From CAKUFA01 sp963627465 (lineage in GTDB: Bacteria; Bacillota; Clostridia; Christensenellales; Aristaeellaceae): DNA of 31,030 bases. The stretch covers positions 1 to 31,030 of the forward strand of contig CAVGBO010000054.1 of NCBI GenBank assembly GCA_963627465.1. The letters are read 5' to 3'. This document shows, piece by piece, positions 7,564-17,089 of this stretch. Below the pieces are notes generated by a model that was not told the DNA's origin, did not search any database, and was given only the letters and a program-made list of their open reading frames with translations. A program made the position numbers and the translations under genes. Position 1 is the stretch's first letter, and each line of letters starts with the position of its first letter.

Positions 7564-8564
7564 GTCATCTGCTGGAAGTAAAGGATCTCCACGTATCCTT
7601 TGACACCGCCGCCGGCGAGGTGAAGGCCGTTCGTGGGGTGGACTTCTATCTGGATCGAGGGGAAACCCTGGGCATTGTGGGGGAATCCGGCTGCGGCAAG
7701 TCGGTGACCATCCAGACCATTATGCGCTTAAATGACGAGCCCCCTGCCCGGATTGCCGGAGGCAGCATCCGCTACAACGGGGAAGAACTGACAGGCAAGA
7801 CCGACAAGGAAATGCGTGCCTACCGGGGCAAGGAATTCTCCATGATCTTTCAGGATGCCATGACCTCCCTGAACCCCACCACCAAGATCGGCAAGCAAAT
7901 GCGGGAAATGCTCCGGGCCCACGAAAACGTGTCTCAGGAGGAGGCACGGAAGCGGATTGCGGACATGTTCCGTCTGGTGGGGCTGCCCAGCCCGGAAACC
8001 TTGTACAACCGTTTTCCCCACACCTTAAGCGGCGGCCAGCGGCAGCGGGTGATGATCGCCATGGCACTGGCCTGCAAGCCTGCCCTGCTGTTTGCCGATG
8101 AACCCACCACCGCCCTGGACGTCACCATTCAGGCACAGATTCTGGAAGTGATGCGCACCACCCAGAAGGAAATGAACATGGGCATCATCTTCATCACCCA
8201 CAACATGGGGGTGGTGGCGCGGATGGCGGATCGGATTGCGGTGATGTACGCTGGGCAGATTGTGGAAAGCGGCACCGCCAAGGATATTTTCTATCACCCC
8301 AAGCACCCCTACACCTGGGGGCTCATCGGCTCCGTGCCCCGTATGCACGGGGAGATTCCTCATCGGCTCATCAGCATCCCCGGCACACCGCCGGATCTGT
8401 TTGCGCCCCCCAAGGGCTGCGGCTTTGCCGCCCGCTGCAGCCGATGCATGCATGTGTGCCTGGATCACACGCCAACGGAAACGGAAGTGGAGGGGCATCA
8501 GGTGCGGTGCTGGCTGTATGACCCTCGCTGCCCCCAGCAGGCAGACGGAAAGGATGGTGAATGA
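7560..8564 (+). CDS. peptide ABC transporter ATPase (OppD/DppD-like)
   Basis: This 334-residue cytoplasmic ATPase energises peptide import. It has Walker A GESGCGKS (41-48), the signature LSGGQ (156-160), Walker B ending in Asp180-Glu181, and the D-loop ALD. The C-terminal oligopeptide/dipeptide-type domain contains the cysteine-rich segment GCGFAARCSRCMHVC. In some DppD proteins such a segment binds an iron-sulfur cluster. The AAAGGAGGG ribosome binding site lies inside the end of the permease gene, and the start overlaps that gene by four bases. The second ATPase gene starts three bases after its stop. Confidence 0.95.
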   Translation: MSHLLEVKDLHVSFDTAAGEVKAVRGVDFYLDRGETLGIVGESGCGKSVTIQTIMRLNDEPPARIAGGSIRYNGEELTGKTDKEMRAYRGKEFSMIFQDAMTSLNPTTKIGKQMREMLRAHENVSQEEARKRIADMFRLVGLPSPETLYNRFPHTLSGGQRQRVMIAMALACKPALLFADEPTTALDVTIQAQILEVMRTTQKEMNMGIIFITHNMGVVARMADRIAVMYAGQIVESGTAKDIFYHPKHPYTWGLIGSVPRMHGEIPHRLISIPGTPPDLFAPPKGCGFAARCSRCMHVCLDHTPTETEVEGHQVRCWLYDPRCPQQADGKDGE

Positions 8565-8567
8565 TCC

Positions 8568-9542
8568 ATGGCGGAAGCGCCGATTTTGCAGGTGGAACAT
8601 CTGCAGAAGTACTTTACCGTAGGCAGAAAGGCCGTGCTCCATGCGGTGGATGATGTATCCTTCACCATGGAGAAGGGGGAAACCCTGGGGCTGGTAGGTG
8701 AATCCGGCTGCGGCAAAACCACCTTGGGACGAACCCTGCTGAAGCTGTACAAGCCGGACGGGGGCAAAATCCTCTATCAGGGGCAGGACATTACCCACGT
8801 ATCCTCCCGGGAACAGCGGAAGCTGTACAGCAGGATGCAGATGATTTATCAGGATCCCTATGCCTCCCTGAATCCCTTCATGACCATCGGGGAGATTGTG
8901 TCCGAAGGATTGAACATCCAGAAGAACACCGCCAAAGCCCTTGCCCCCACCCGGAAGGAGCGGGACGAGGTGGTCTACACCATGCTGGAAAGGGTGGGGC
9001 TGAACCGGGAGCACGCCAATCGCTTCCCCCACGAGTTTTCCGGTGGACAGCGGCAGCGTGCCGGCATTGCCCGTGCCCTGGCGGTGAACCCGGAGTTTGT
9101 GGTCTGCGATGAAGCCGTGTCCGCCCTGGACGTGTCCGTGCAGGCCCAGATCATCAACCTGCTCATGGATCTGCAGGAGTCCATGGGGCTGACCTACCTG
9201 TTCATTGCCCATGACCTGAGCGTGGTGCGGTGCATTTCCGACCGGGTGGCGGTGATGTACATGGGCAAAATGGTGGAGATTGCCGAAACCAAGGAGCTGT
9301 TCGAGCATCCTGTGAATCCTTATACCATTGGGCTGATGCAGGCTGTGCCGGAGGCTGACCCGGACTTTGAAAAAGGGAAAACCTATCAGGTGATGACCGG
9401 GGAAATCAAGACCCCGGTGAACCCCAAGCCCGGCTGCCGCTTTGCGGACAGATGCCCCCGAGCCACGGCACAGTGCCGGCAGGAGAATCCTCCCCTTGCG
9501 GAGGTTGCCCCGGGGCATCAGTGCGCCTGCTTCCATCCCTAA
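8568..9542 (+). CDS. peptide ABC transporter ATPase (OppF/DppF-like)
   Basis: This is the second, non-identical ATPase of the importer, 324 residues. It has Walker A GESGCGKT (44-51), the signature FSGGQ (157-161), Walker B ending in Asp181-Glu182, and DEAVSALD, the usual OppF form. The C-terminal extension again carries GCRFADRCPRATAQC. It pairs with the preceding ATPase gene, from which it is separated by three bases. Complete OppABCDF-type composition means the transporter should be functional. The amino-acid enzyme gene begins 18 bases downstream on the same transcript. Confidence 0.95.
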   Translation: MAEAPILQVEHLQKYFTVGRKAVLHAVDDVSFTMEKGETLGLVGESGCGKTTLGRTLLKLYKPDGGKILYQGQDITHVSSREQRKLYSRMQMIYQDPYASLNPFMTIGEIVSEGLNIQKNTAKALAPTRKERDEVVYTMLERVGLNREHANRFPHEFSGGQRQRAGIARALAVNPEFVVCDEAVSALDVSVQAQIINLLMDLQESMGLTYLFIAHDLSVVRCISDRVAVMYMGKMVEIAETKELFEHPVNPYTIGLMQAVPEADPDFEKGKTYQVMTGEIKTPVNPKPGCRFADRCPRATAQCRQENPPLAEVAPGHQCACFHP

Positions 9543-9560
9543 AGCAAAAGAGGCCTATGC

Positions 9561-10733
9561 ATGAAAGAACTTTTTGACACCTATGCCCGCCGGGATGGGG
9601 GCGTATTCTGGCTGAAGACCGTCCTGACCCCTCAAAACATTCTGGATGCGGGGAAGCGGGGCTTTTCCGGGGCGGAGTTTGAGTTCCCCACCTGCCCGGC
9701 CTTTTCACGGGGCGTGGCGGAAGCCGCACAGAACGGGCTCTTCGGCTTTACCCTGCCGGGGGATGCCTATCGGCAGCATGTGTGCTGGTGGATGGAACAT
9801 GTGCGGGGCTTTGCCATAGACCCGGCATGGATCGTCACCACCCATGGCACCATTTTCACCCTGGCCACCCTGATTCGCATGCTGACCCGGCAGGAGGAGG
9901 GCATTATCATCATGCCCCCCTGCTACAATCGGTATGAACAGGCGGCTACCCGGCTGGGCAGACCCACCACCGCCGTGCCCCTCTTGATGGAGGAAGGGCG
10001 GTATCACATCGACCTGCCCGGGCTGGAGACGGCCATGGCGGACAGGAAGAATCGCATTCTGGTGCTGACCAACCCCAATAACCCCACCGGCACCATCTTC
10101 CCTGAGGAAACGCTGAAGGCCGTGATGGCTTTGGCAGATCGGTACGACGTCACCGTGTACTGCGACGAAATCTTTGCCGAGGTGACCCTGCAGGGCAAGC
10201 GTGTGCCCTCCCTGTGTGAGGTGTCCCAAAGCAAGCACGTGGTCACCGTCACCGGCATGGGCAAGGTGTTCAGCCTGACGGGGGTGAACCACGCCAATGT
10301 GATCATCCCGGATGAAGAATTTCGGGAGCGGTTCATTGCCCAGCGGAATGCGGATCACTACGGCAGTCTGGATCCCATGGTGCACGCAGGCCTGCTGTCC
10401 GCCTTCACGGAGGAAGGGGCGGCCTGGGTCAGGGAGCTGAACGCCTACATTCGCCGCAGCGCCGAGGAAGTGTGCCGCACCCTGAAGGAAATCTGGCCTT
10501 CCATGGATGCGGAAGTGCCGGAGGGCACCTTTGTCCTCTGGGTGGATTATACAAAGACAGGGCTGGAAAAGCCGGCACTGGAAAAGCTGCTGGACAAGGC
10601 CTGCTTCCTGGGCGACTGGGGAGAGGAGTACTACGGCCATCCCCTTGCCATGCGCTACTCCCTTGCCCTGCCTTATGCGGAAATACAGGATACCATGGTG
10701 CAGCTGAAGCAGGCTGCCCGGGAAATGGCATGA
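9561..10733 (+). CDS. PatB/MalY-type PLP-dependent C-S lyase or class I/II aminotransferase
   Basis: This 390-residue fold-type I PLP enzyme has the motifs of the MalY/PatB branch. NPNNPTG (171-177) positions the cofactor phosphate and ring, Asp202 in CDEI contacts the pyridine nitrogen, and Lys235 in TGMGKVFSLTG is the expected Schiff-base lysine. MalY/PatB members are mostly cystathionine beta-lyases or cysteine-S-conjugate lyases that yield a thiol, pyruvate and ammonia. The motif around the lysine (GMGKVFSLTGV) departs from the usual SKTFN-I-AGL, so the substrate may be unusual and a true aminotransferase is possible. ATG 9561 has only a weak site, AAAGAGG, and translation may be coupled to the ATPase gene. 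Its place in a peptide-uptake operon suggests it acts on an amino acid released from imported peptides. Confidence 0.85.
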   Translation: MKELFDTYARRDGGVFWLKTVLTPQNILDAGKRGFSGAEFEFPTCPAFSRGVAEAAQNGLFGFTLPGDAYRQHVCWWMEHVRGFAIDPAWIVTTHGTIFTLATLIRMLTRQEEGIIIMPPCYNRYEQAATRLGRPTTAVPLLMEEGRYHIDLPGLETAMADRKNRILVLTNPNNPTGTIFPEETLKAVMALADRYDVTVYCDEIFAEVTLQGKRVPSLCEVSQSKHVVTVTGMGKVFSLTGVNHANVIIPDEEFRERFIAQRNADHYGSLDPMVHAGLLSAFTEEGAAWVRELNAYIRRSAEEVCRTLKEIWPSMDAEVPEGTFVLWVDYTKTGLEKPALEKLLDKACFLGDWGEEYYGHPLAMRYSLALPYAEIQDTMVQLKQAAREMA

Positions 10734-10747
10734 AGGAGGATACGGAA

Positions 10748-11692
10748 ATGATCGTTATTGAAGAAAATCAGGTGCGGAAGCTGCTGACCCCTGAAAAGTG
10801 CACGACAGCCATGCGGCAGGCCTTGATGGATCTGGAGCAGGGCAAGTGCGCCATGCCTCCCCGGCTGATTACCCACATGCCCAACACGGCGGCCTTCGGC
10901 TTCATGCCTGCCTACGTGGGGGATTATTTCGGTGCCAAGGTGATCAACGCTTTTGCCCCCAACATGGGCACAGGGTATCCTTCCCACATCGGGTATGTGA
11001 TGCTGTTCGAGAGTGCCCACTGCACCACGGTGGGGCTCATTGAGGCAGGCAGCATTACGGAGATCCGCACCGGCTGCGTCTCCGCCGTGGCCACGGATCT
11101 TCTGGCACGGAAGGATGCCCATACCATGGCGGTCATCGGCGCAGGAGCTCAGGCACGGAGCCATCTGGCGGCCATTCGGCTGGTGCGGGATATTACCGCC
11201 GTCACCGTATACGACCGGAACCCGGAAGCTGCCAAGAAGTATGCAGCGGACATGACAGCCCTGTATCACCTGCCGGTTACGGTCTGCGAGGATGCAGCCC
11301 AGGCAGTGAAGAATGCGGACATCATCTGCACCGTATGCCCGGCCAAGGAACCCTACCTGACCCGGGACATGGTAAAGCCCGGCGTGCACATCAACGCCGT
11401 GGGCACCTTCTCCCCCACCACCCGGGAAGTGGCCTCTGATCTGGTGGCCGCCGCCCGGCTGTACAGCGACTACACCCCCTCCACCGTGAAGGAAAGCGGC
11501 GAGTACCTGATTCCCCTGCAAGAGGGGCTCATTGGGGAGGATCACATCATCGGCTCGGTGGGCGAATTGCTGCTGGGCAAGTGCAAGGGTCGGGAAAGCG
11601 ACACGGACATCACCATGTTCGATGCCCTTGGGCTGGCCGTGGAGGACATTGCCGCCGCCGTCATGGTGTACAAGGAGGCAACGGAAGCATGA
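10748..11692 (+). CDS. ornithine cyclodeaminase/mu-crystallin family NAD(P)-dependent enzyme
   Basis: The protein has 314 residues. The start ATG 10748 is set by AAGGAGGA at 10733-10740, which overlaps the previous stop; ATG 10730 lies upstream of that site. Lys64 in FGAKVI and the EIRTG segment (Arg107) belong to the substrate pocket. The Rossmann dinucleotide motif is VIGAGAQARSHL (from about residue 129). The family covers ornithine cyclodeaminase, a type of alanine dehydrogenase, ketimine reductase and pyrroline-2-carboxylate reductase, and these cannot be separated by eye. Next to a possible C-S lyase that releases iminopropionate or pyruvate plus ammonia, an alanine dehydrogenase or imine-reducing role fits well. 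Next to proline-directed peptidases, pyrroline-2-carboxylate reduction is the alternative. It overlaps the next gene by four bases. Confidence 0.87.
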   Translation: MIVIEENQVRKLLTPEKCTTAMRQALMDLEQGKCAMPPRLITHMPNTAAFGFMPAYVGDYFGAKVINAFAPNMGTGYPSHIGYVMLFESAHCTTVGLIEAGSITEIRTGCVSAVATDLLARKDAHTMAVIGAGAQARSHLAAIRLVRDITAVTVYDRNPEAAKKYAADMTALYHLPVTVCEDAAQAVKNADIICTVCPAKEPYLTRDMVKPGVHINAVGTFSPTTREVASDLVAAARLYSDYTPSTVKESGEYLIPLQEGLIGEDHIIGSVGELLLGKCKGRESDTDITMFDALGLAVEDIAAAVMVYKEATEA

Positions 11693-13065
11693 GCAAGTGC
11701 ACCGTAACCCTGAAGCCCTACCCTGCCGGACGGGGCATTGAAAAGATGGATGTATGCTATGCCATCGAAAATTGGCAGGCGGCGGCAGGAGAAAACCTGT
11801 GCAGCTTTCAGTTGGAAACCGTGTCCATCCCCGGCTGCGCCCCGGAGGAAGTTTCCGTCCGGGATGCCAAGGGAGACGTGCCCTTTACGGAGACGGAAAG
11901 CACCCCTTATCCCTATCACTGGCTGCATTTGCAGGCAGGCCGGGCAACGGAGGGGGCACTCACTATCCGCTACACCGTCCGTCCCCGGTATGCGGACGAG
12001 AAAACCACCTGCGGCCCCTACTTTGACCTGCGCAGTGAGGACGGGGGAGCCAACGGTGCAGGCATTCACTTCCTTGCAGAGGTGCAGGATCTTTCCGGCA
12101 CCATCGCCCTCCACTGGGACATGACCGCCATGCCGGCAGGCAGCCGAGGCGTGTGCACCTGGGGGGAAGGAGACTGCGCCTTGGAAGGCTCGCTGGAAAA
12201 GCTGCGGCAGTGCTACTTCGCCTTTGGGGATGTGAAGAAGATCACCGAGGGGGATTTCGGCTATTACTGGCTGTCCGAGCCCACCTTCGACGTGCAGGAG
12301 CTGGCGGACTACACCAAGAAGCTGTTCGGCAAGATGCAGGTCTTCTTCCATGATGATCAGCACGCTTACCGCATCTTCATGCGGAAGGATCCCTTCCACC
12401 ACAGCGGGGGCACGGCACTCATGCGCAGCTACATGTTCGGCTGGAACGATGCCGAGCCTGTGTCCGTGCGGGAGAAGCAGAACATTCTCGCCCATGAAAT
12501 GGTGCACAACTGGCCTCAGCTCAACGACAACCCTTACGGCACTTCCTCCTGGTACTCCGAGGGTACGGCAGAATACTACAGCTGCATGCTGCCCTTCCGT
12601 GCCGGGCTCATTGACCGGGAAGCCCTGCTGAAGGAAATTCAGAAGCGCACCACCGCCTACTATACCAACCCCACCCGTCACCTGGAAAACCTGGCGGCAG
12701 CAAAAATCTGCTGGCAGGATCGCCGGGCTCAGCGGCTGCCCTACGGCCGGGGCATTTTCTTCCTGGCCAATACGGATGTGAAGCTGCGGCAGGCCACGGA
12801 CAACCGGGTCTGTATCGATGATGTGGTGCTGGCCATTCAGGAGAAGGATCGGGCAGGGGTGACCCTGGGCAATGAGGTCTTCCTTGAAACGGTGCAGGAG
12901 CTGGGGGGCATTGACGTGCGGGACGACTGGGAAACCATGCGCACCGGCGGGCACATTGTGCCCCTGGAGGATGCCTTCGACAAGCAGTTCCGCCTGAAGG
13001 AAGTCACCGTGCCGGAAGCGGATACGGGGACGCCGGTAACCTCCTATGAATGGACATTGAGGTGA
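11689..13065 (+). CDS. cytoplasmic zinc metallopeptidase, gluzincin type (M1/M61-like)
   Basis: The protein has 458 residues. ATG 11689 overlaps the previous stop (ATGA) and is preceded by AAGGAGG at 11672-11678. A beta-rich N-terminal half (about residues 1-200) is followed by a catalytic region with HEMVHNW (269-275), giving the zinc ligands His269 and His273 and the catalytic Glu270. WYSEGTAEYY (288-297) should supply the third ligand, Glu291 or Glu295. This arrangement is that of M1 and M61 aminopeptidases, but the protein is shorter than typical M1 enzymes and I do not see the GxMEN exopeptidase motif. M61-like is therefore the better guess. There is no signal peptide, so it would digest peptides after import. 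Exact specificity is unknown. Confidence 0.8.
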   Translation: MSKCTVTLKPYPAGRGIEKMDVCYAIENWQAAAGENLCSFQLETVSIPGCAPEEVSVRDAKGDVPFTETESTPYPYHWLHLQAGRATEGALTIRYTVRPRYADEKTTCGPYFDLRSEDGGANGAGIHFLAEVQDLSGTIALHWDMTAMPAGSRGVCTWGEGDCALEGSLEKLRQCYFAFGDVKKITEGDFGYYWLSEPTFDVQELADYTKKLFGKMQVFFHDDQHAYRIFMRKDPFHHSGGTALMRSYMFGWNDAEPVSVREKQNILAHEMVHNWPQLNDNPYGTSSWYSEGTAEYYSCMLPFRAGLIDREALLKEIQKRTTAYYTNPTRHLENLAAAKICWQDRRAQRLPYGRGIFFLANTDVKLRQATDNRVCIDDVVLAIQEKDRAGVTLGNEVFLETVQELGGIDVRDDWETMRTGGHIVPLEDAFDKQFRLKEVTVPEADTGTPVTSYEWTLR

Positions 13066-13070
13066 ATGCA

Positions 13071-15095
13071 ATGAAGCAGTGTTTCACGCCGGATGATTTG
13101 AAGCAGATTCGGTATCTGTCCTGGCCTGCCCTGTCCCCGGACGGGAAGCTGATCGCCTTTGTGGAGAAGCTGGGCAGGGAGGAGGATGGCGCTTTCCCCC
13201 CGGTGGTTCGGGTGGTGGAAAGGGCAACGGGAAAGCAGGTGTACCAGACCCCTGCCGGGATGCAGGAGCAGCAGCCCCTGTTCCTGACAAACGATACCCT
13301 GACCCTGCTGTGTAACGCAAGCGGGGAATATCAGCTGTGGGTTCGTCACCTTCCCACAGGGGAAGGCAGGCAGGTAACCCACCTGCGCCACGGATTGGTG
13401 CGCTACCGCACCGCCGCCGGGAAGGCAGTGTTCGAGGCTACCGTGTACCCGGGGGAAGCGGAGAGCGGCGACATCCTCCGGGAAATGACCGCTGATGAGA
13501 AGGCTGCCTGGCTGGAGGAGCTGGATTACACCCCCTACGTGGCCACCGACCTGATTGACAAAATGGACGAGTGGTACGGCATGCGGAAGGGGGAAATCAG
13601 CCGCATTGGTCTGTGCACCCTGAACGGGGAAGACGGCTGCATCCTGCCTTTGGATGGCATGGAATGCCTTGATCCGGCCATCACCCCGGATGGGGAGCGG
13701 CTGTGCTTCTACGGCATGCCCTACCACGGTGCTAAGGGATACAACAAGGAGCTGTTCACCTGCAAGGCAGACGGCAGTGATCTGCAGCAGCTGACCCATG
13801 ACGTCATGCTTTTCGGCGACGGCACGCCCCTGTTCACCCCGGATGGCACTGCCGCCATTGCCATGGCCTATCACGTGAACGAGGGAGGCGGCTTCACCTC
13901 CATGCCCTACCGGATTCCGCTGGACGGCGCAGAAGCATCCCCCATGCTGGACACCGGGGATGAATCCCTTTGCGAAGGTGCGGGGGAAATGGTGGTTGGC
14001 CGGGCAGAAAACGGGGAGAATGACAACATCCTGTTCCTTGTTGGTCAGCGGCTGTGGTTCCAGGGAGGCTATAAGGGACGCAACAACCTGTACAGCGTCA
14101 GCCTGACGGATCCCAAGGATATTCGCATGGAGAAGGAAGGACAGACGGATCTTCAGTCCTTCGGCATGAACGCCAAGGGGGATCTGGCTGTGATGCAGGG
14201 AACAATCCATCAGCCTGCGGAGCTGTACGCCGATGATCGTCCCCTGACCGATGAAAACGCCTGGCTGAAGGCCTATGCCCAGGGCAGACTGGAGGAAAAG
14301 TGGATCCCCAGCCGGGACGGCAAGGCGCAGCTCCATTACTGGCTTCTGCACCCGGTGGAGGAAGTGCCGGGCAAGCGGTATCCTGCGGTGCTGGATGTGC
14401 ATGGCGGGCCTACCGTGACCTACGGTGACACCTGGTGGCACGAATTCCACGCCCTGTCCGCCGCAGGCTTTGCGGTAATCTACGGGGATCCCCGGGGCAG
14501 TGTGGGCTACGGCAGAGACTTCCTGAAGGGCGGCCTGTGCTGGAAGCAGGAAGCCATGGACGACCTGATGGCCATGTGCGATGACGCTGTAGCCTCCGGG
14601 CTGGTGGACGGCAAGCGCATCGGCATTACCGGGGGCAGCTACGGGGGCTACATGGTGGTGAAGATGATCGGCAGCAATGACTACTTCGCCTGCGCCGTGG
14701 CACAGCGTGCCCTGATCAACCTGGCCACCTCCTACGGCACGGGAGACATGGGCTTTGTCAGCGAAGACGGCAGTGTACCCAAGGATTTCACCATGCTGAA
14801 GTACCTGTCCGACCGGGCAAGAAACAGCAACATCCGCCGGGTGGATAATATCAAGGTGCCTACCCTGATCCTCCATGCCAGCAACGACTACCGCTGCACC
14901 TTTGAGCAGGCAGAGCAGCTGTTCATCGCCATGAAGGAAAGGCGGCCGGAAGTGCCTGTCCGGCTGGTGCGCTTCCCTGGGGAGAACCATGCCTTGACCC
15001 GCACAGGCAAGATGCATCATCAGGTGCGCCACCTGCAGGAAATGGTGGACTGGTTCGTCAAGTATCTGAAGAAGGAGGAAGCCGACCATGCGTAA
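13071..15095 (+). CDS. S9 family prolyl oligopeptidase-type serine peptidase (first of two)
   Basis: The protein has 674 residues. The start ATG 13071 follows GAGGTG (13059-13064); an upstream ATG at 13050 lies inside the previous gene and before this site. The N-terminal part (about residues 1-420) carries propeller-type repeats with SPDGK-like turns. The C-terminal alpha/beta-hydrolase domain holds the catalytic triad Ser523 in GGSYGG, Asp606 in HASND and His640 in ENHA. GDPRGSVGYG is the usual segment before the nucleophile. It resembles acylaminoacyl-peptidase/DPP-type members that trim short peptides. With no signal peptide it should be cytoplasmic, acting on peptides brought in by the upstream transporter. 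The next peptidase gene overlaps its 3' end by eight bases. Confidence 0.93.
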   Translation: MKQCFTPDDLKQIRYLSWPALSPDGKLIAFVEKLGREEDGAFPPVVRVVERATGKQVYQTPAGMQEQQPLFLTNDTLTLLCNASGEYQLWVRHLPTGEGRQVTHLRHGLVRYRTAAGKAVFEATVYPGEAESGDILREMTADEKAAWLEELDYTPYVATDLIDKMDEWYGMRKGEISRIGLCTLNGEDGCILPLDGMECLDPAITPDGERLCFYGMPYHGAKGYNKELFTCKADGSDLQQLTHDVMLFGDGTPLFTPDGTAAIAMAYHVNEGGGFTSMPYRIPLDGAEASPMLDTGDESLCEGAGEMVVGRAENGENDNILFLVGQRLWFQGGYKGRNNLYSVSLTDPKDIRMEKEGQTDLQSFGMNAKGDLAVMQGTIHQPAELYADDRPLTDENAWLKAYAQGRLEEKWIPSRDGKAQLHYWLLHPVEEVPGKRYPAVLDVHGGPTVTYGDTWWHEFHALSAAGFAVIYGDPRGSVGYGRDFLKGGLCWKQEAMDDLMAMCDDAVASGLVDGKRIGITGGSYGGYMVVKMIGSNDYFACAVAQRALINLATSYGTGDMGFVSEDGSVPKDFTMLKYLSDRARNSNIRRVDNIKVPTLILHASNDYRCTFEQAEQLFIAMKERRPEVPVRLVRFPGENHALTRTGKMHHQVRHLQEMVDWFVKYLKKEEADHA

Positions 15096-17061
15096 GCGTC
15101 TTCCCCAATTTTCCGACACATGGAGCATGGAGCGGCTCAGCGGCGGCGACTGGTGCGCCGAAAAGCAGCTGGTCTGCTATGCCTCCAACAAGACCCAGGG
15201 GATTCTTGTCCGCAGCCTGAAGGACGGCACGGAAGAAAAATACACCGCCGGTGGGGGCGGCGAGGGTTATGCCCGCTTCTCTCCTGACGGCAGCAAGGTG
15301 CTGTTCTGCTCCTCCCTGCCGGGAAAGGGACGGCAGGTGTGCGTGGCGGATTTGGTCACCCATGGGGTGAAGCAGGTTACCGCCATCAACGGTGCCGCCA
15401 TGGAACCCATGTGGAGCCCGGACGGCACGAAGATCCTCTTCGCCTCCTCCCAAGGTTCCGCCGGAAAGAAAACCGCCGGGCGGCCGGATGAAGCCATTGT
15501 GATTGAAAACTTCAATTACAAGTTTGACGGAGCAGGCTACATTACCCCGGACGGACATGTGCAGCTCTTCGTCTGCGACCTGATCACGGGAGAAACCCGG
15601 CAGATCACCCAGGGTGCGTACAACTTCATGCACCACTGCTGGGGGCCGGACAGCCGGCACATTGCCTTCTGCGGCAATCAGCACCGGGGGGCAGAGGAAA
15701 GCATCGGCTTTGACCTGTACGTGATGGACATTCAGGCGGAGAGCGTGGAACAGGCGGTGCAGGTGTCTCACGACCTGGTGATCGTCTCCTACCCCAACCC
15801 CATCCGCCCGGTGTTCACCGCCGACGGCAAAAGTGTCGTCATGGGTGCCCTGAACCCGGATGCGGACATGAACAAGGGCTACCCGGAGGCTTACCTGTTC
15901 CGCTTTGCCGCCGACGGCACGGAGCAGGAGCAGATTTTCCGGCAGGATGAAGGCTGCTTCCAGTGCGTCCAGTTCCCCTACAACGCTTTTGCAGGCATGG
16001 GTATGGACAAGGTGCAGCTGGACAAGGAAACGGGGGATGTGTACTTTGTTTCCGGCTGGATGGGACAGGGCAACCTGTACCGCCTGCCCAAGGGAAGCAC
16101 CCACGCAGAGCCTGTGCTCACCGGCAAGCATTGCTGCCACGGGCTTTCTGCCATTCATCAGGGCAAAATGCTGGTGTCGGATGTGACCCCCACCACGGCG
16201 GAAGCCTACTGGCTGCTGGACATCCACACCGGGGAAAAGCTGCTGAAGGCGGTGCAGAGCAATCAGACCCTGATGGAGGAAGTCACCCTTTCCCCTGTGG
16301 AGGATTTCTTCTTTGACACCCTGGACGGGGAAGGGAAAGTCCACGGCTTCGTTATGCCCCCTCAGGAGATGGAGCCGGGGAAGAAGTACCCCACCATTCT
16401 CTATGTTCACGGAGGCCCCCATCCTTTCTACACCTATGGGCTGACCATGGAGTTCCAGTGCTTTGCGGCGGCAGGCTTTGGGGTCATCTGCTGCAATCCT
16501 CGGGGTTCCAGCAGCTATGGGGTGCGTCACCTGAACATGCGCCGTGCATTTGACGGATGCGCCTACACGGACTGCCTCCAGTTTGTGGAGGAGGCTGTGC
16601 GCCGCTTTGACTGGATTGACGGCAGCCGCATGGGGGTCACCGGAGGCAGCTACGGCGGCTACATGACCAACTACATGGCCACCCACTGCAGCCGGTTCAA
16701 GGCCTACATCACCCAGCGCAGCGTGTGCAATGATCTGATCGGCTACGCTTCCTCGGACATGCAGGGGCAGAGCATGGACTATCATTCCTTTGAGGAATTC
16801 ATGGTACACGAATTGGAGCAATCCCCCGTGGCCTACGCCGAACGGGTGAATGCTCCCCTCCTGATCCTCCACGGGGAGGATGACCTGCGCTGCCCGGTGG
16901 AGGGTGCCCATCAGCTCTTTATCGCCGTGAAGGACACCCATCCCGACCTGCCGGTAAAGCTGATGATCTTCCCCCACACCGCCCACGATCAGCCCTCCGA
17001 ACCTCGGCTGCTGAAGCGGTACTATCAGGAAATGGTGGACTGGTTCAAAGCGTGGCTTTGA
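15088..17061 (+). CDS. S9 family prolyl oligopeptidase-type serine peptidase (second of two)
   Basis: The protein has 657 residues. ATG 15088 lies within the end of the previous gene, with AAGGAGGAAG just upstream. The N-terminal propeller shows SPDGSKV and SPDGTKI turns. The catalytic domain has Ser521 in GGSYGGYMTNYM, Asp599 in HGEDD and His633 in HTAHDQ. NPRGSSSYG precedes the nucleophile. The layout matches the upstream paralogue, but the sequences have diverged widely in the propeller, so they probably cleave different peptides. The enzyme lacks a signal peptide. It is the last gene of the operon, and a strong terminator begins about 30 bases after the stop. Confidence 0.93.
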   Translation: MRKRLPQFSDTWSMERLSGGDWCAEKQLVCYASNKTQGILVRSLKDGTEEKYTAGGGGEGYARFSPDGSKVLFCSSLPGKGRQVCVADLVTHGVKQVTAINGAAMEPMWSPDGTKILFASSQGSAGKKTAGRPDEAIVIENFNYKFDGAGYITPDGHVQLFVCDLITGETRQITQGAYNFMHHCWGPDSRHIAFCGNQHRGAEESIGFDLYVMDIQAESVEQAVQVSHDLVIVSYPNPIRPVFTADGKSVVMGALNPDADMNKGYPEAYLFRFAADGTEQEQIFRQDEGCFQCVQFPYNAFAGMGMDKVQLDKETGDVYFVSGWMGQGNLYRLPKGSTHAEPVLTGKHCCHGLSAIHQGKMLVSDVTPTTAEAYWLLDIHTGEKLLKAVQSNQTLMEEVTLSPVEDFFFDTLDGEGKVHGFVMPPQEMEPGKKYPTILYVHGGPHPFYTYGLTMEFQCFAAAGFGVICCNPRGSSSYGVRHLNMRRAFDGCAYTDCLQFVEEAVRRFDWIDGSRMGVTGGSYGGYMTNYMATHCSRFKAYITQRSVCNDLIGYASSDMQGQSMDYHSFEEFMVHELEQSPVAYAERVNAPLLILHGEDDLRCPVEGAHQLFIAVKDTHPDLPVKLMIFPHTAHDQPSEPRLLKRYYQEMVDWFKAWL

Positions 17062-17089
17062 GCGGCGGAATAATTTCCCGGCAACATCC

